Origin: a virus
Strand: one strand, 5' to 3'
Length of the DNA stretch: 23,940 bases
IMG/VR virus record: IMGVR_UViG_3300035698_029912
Span: 1-23,940 of that record
Shown here one piece after another: positions 22,921 to 23,940 of the stretch; the first letter of the stretch is position 1, and each line of letters begins with the position of its first letter. The notes under the pieces were generated by a model. It did no database searches. It worked only from the letters and a program-made list of their open reading frames with translations, and was not told where the DNA came from. A program made the position numbers and the translations under genes.

Positions 22921-23571
22921 ATGATCCAAAGAATGTCAGATCAACATAAAATTGGTTTTTTAAGCAGTAAAGAAGATAGTAAAACTGTTAAAAAAGCAGA
23001 AGGTAAAAATAAGAAAACATTAGATCAAATATCTGAAGAACAAAAAGAAAAGAAACTTACTAATAAAGATAATGGTTTTATGACTTCTAATCATATTTCA
23101 TCTGCTAGAACAGGTAGTATAAAAGACGATAGTGGGCCTGTAAAATATATTAAAAGCGAAACTTCTAATAGTATATGGGATAACAGCAAACTAGAAAAAG
23201 CATCTAAAGAAATAGATAGCAAAACTAAAAGTTCTCAAGAAAAAGAACAGATAGTTGCTAATAAAAGAGAAGCAGAGCAGAATAGAATGAATGATTTAGT
23301 TAAATCTTTAGAATCTACAGATCAATCAAAAGCTTCATCAGTTTCTCCTACTGGAACTTTTAGTGGAACTAATTATAAGGTTTCAGATAATAATTTAAGC
23401 ATATTTGATAAAAAAGATTTTCAAAGATTAGAAGAAAAAACTGGCGGAGAGAAAATATCAGAAGAAAGCAAAAAAAAAATGAGTCAAAAAGATAATTCTT
23501 GGAGAAATGAAAATAATTTCGTTTCATCTAAAAATATTACTAAAAAGCTCTTTGATGGATTATTTAGTTAA
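22921..23571 (+). CDS. Hydrophilic hypothetical protein
   Basis: I choose ATG 22921 because GGAG (22911-22914) lies about 6 nt upstream; an in-frame TTG at 22909 would overlap the previous gene and is less likely. The 216-aa product is Lys/Ser/Glu-rich with few hydrophobic residues, probably disordered with one coiled-coil stretch (KSSQEKEQIVANKREAEQNR). It ends with a short hydrophobic segment (NITKKLFDGLFS). No family is recognised. The C-terminal tail and charge pattern resemble scaffold-type or internal head proteins, as an inference only. Confidence 0.65.
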   Translation: MIQRMSDQHKIGFLSSKEDSKTVKKAEGKNKKTLDQISEEQKEKKLTNKDNGFMTSNHISSARTGSIKDDSGPVKYIKSETSNSIWDNSKLEKASKEIDSKTKSSQEKEQIVANKREAEQNRMNDLVKSLESTDQSKASSVSPTGTFSGTNYKVSDNNLSIFDKKDFQRLEEKTGGEKISEESKKKMSQKDNSWRNENNFVSSKNITKKLFDGLFS

Positions 23572-23583
23572 TAGGAGTAATAA

Positions 23584-23940
23584 ATGTCTTTTAATTTGAG
23601 TAAAAATAAGATAGCAATTAATATTAATGATCAATCTTCGATGGATCAATATTTGCAAATGCTAATTACTCAATTAAATTCAACTAGTACTTTGCCGACA
23701 GAAGATGCTCTCTCGGAATTAGTTAGTATGGATAGTTTAGCACAATACGGAGCTGCTTCTTTTGAAGAATTGAAAGATATGGTAATACAACAGCAAGAGT
23801 TAATACAACAGCAAGAAAATATGCAAAATAATATGGTTGCTCCGGAACAGGCAGAAGGAGCTCCAATTACTATAATACCAACAAGTAAAGGAAATAATAA
23901 AATGATAAAACCTTTTAATCTTAAAAAAGCACAATTTGAG
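23584..23940 (+). CDS. Unknown gene, 3' partial at the window edge
   Basis: An open frame of 119 codons runs off the end of the window. It is preceded by a good TAGGAGTAATAA, so it is a real gene start. The product begins MSFNLSKNKIAININDQSSM and contains a Gln-rich coiled-coil segment (EELKDMVIQQQELIQQQENM). The visible end has NKMIKPFNLKKAQFE, whose 'PFNL-K-K' resembles the start of the 11745 gene (MKKFNLRKK). The full length and function cannot be judged here. Confidence 0.7.
   Translation, partial: MSFNLSKNKIAININDQSSMDQYLQMLITQLNSTSTLPTEDALSELVSMDSLAQYGAASFEELKDMVIQQQELIQQQENMQNNMVAPEQAEGAPITIIPTSKGNNKMIKPFNLKKAQFE

Noticed and set aside
1-23940. CRISPR arrays, tRNA genes, insertion sequences or an integrase/attachment site
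   Set aside because: I saw no spaced direct repeats, cloverleaf with CCA-type end, transposase or integrase motifs on either strand. No gap of more than 300 bases lacks a gene.

Overview
The window is a contiguous block of a large, AT-rich tailed-phage (Caudoviricetes-like) genome. Every credible gene lies on the + strand. Genes are packed tightly, often with ATGA or TAATG overlaps, and are mostly preceded by AGGAG/GGAG Shine-Dalgarno sequences. TAA, TAG and TGA all end real genes, so the standard code is in use. The phage identity rests on a large terminase subunit (9768-11675), a dUTPase, a class II ribonucleotide reductase, HNH endonucleases and many hydrophilic virion-like proteins. The host cannot be named from the sequence. 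The families resemble those in environmental large phages, but that is recollection, not a search.

Region 1 (1-5437) is nucleotide metabolism plus selfish endonucleases: the end of an HNH endonuclease gene, an MptE/DUF115-like protein, nrdJ, a zinc-repeat HNH homing-type endonuclease, a 94-aa protein resembling a portal C-terminus, and dut. A strong intrinsic terminator closes it (5459-5493).

Region 2 (5563-7278) is a single-gene unit between two terminators. It encodes an SGNH/GDSL-type hydrolase with a C-terminal repeat region, probably a virion or host-surface enzyme. Region 3 (7377-13181) starts with a TIGR03790-like protein that ends in an FN3-like domain. It continues with a small helical protein, terL and three conserved-looking unknowns, and ends in a third terminator (13205-13236).

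Region 4 (13305-15858) holds a protein with a histone-H1-like lysine-rich tail, an unknown protein, and a zinc-finger/HNH gene that appears split by a -1 frame change. Region 5 (15860-19200) is a run of small accessory genes: an alpha/beta hydrolase, a Trp-rich RyR-like protein, a zinc ribbon, a possible winged helix, a glycine-rich protein, a DUF192 protein and several unknowns.

Region 6 (19237-23940) holds long, acidic, low-complexity proteins, one with a WYL-like domain and one with cysteine clusters. They are plausible virion, scaffold or internal head proteins, and the last runs off the window. The most interesting pattern is a short basic N-terminal motif (MKI-[I/L]-x-[KST]-x-x-[Y/F]) shared by otherwise unrelated proteins in regions 5 and 6. 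By analogy with the T4 capsid-targeting leader, it could be a sorting or packaging tag; this is a hypothesis.
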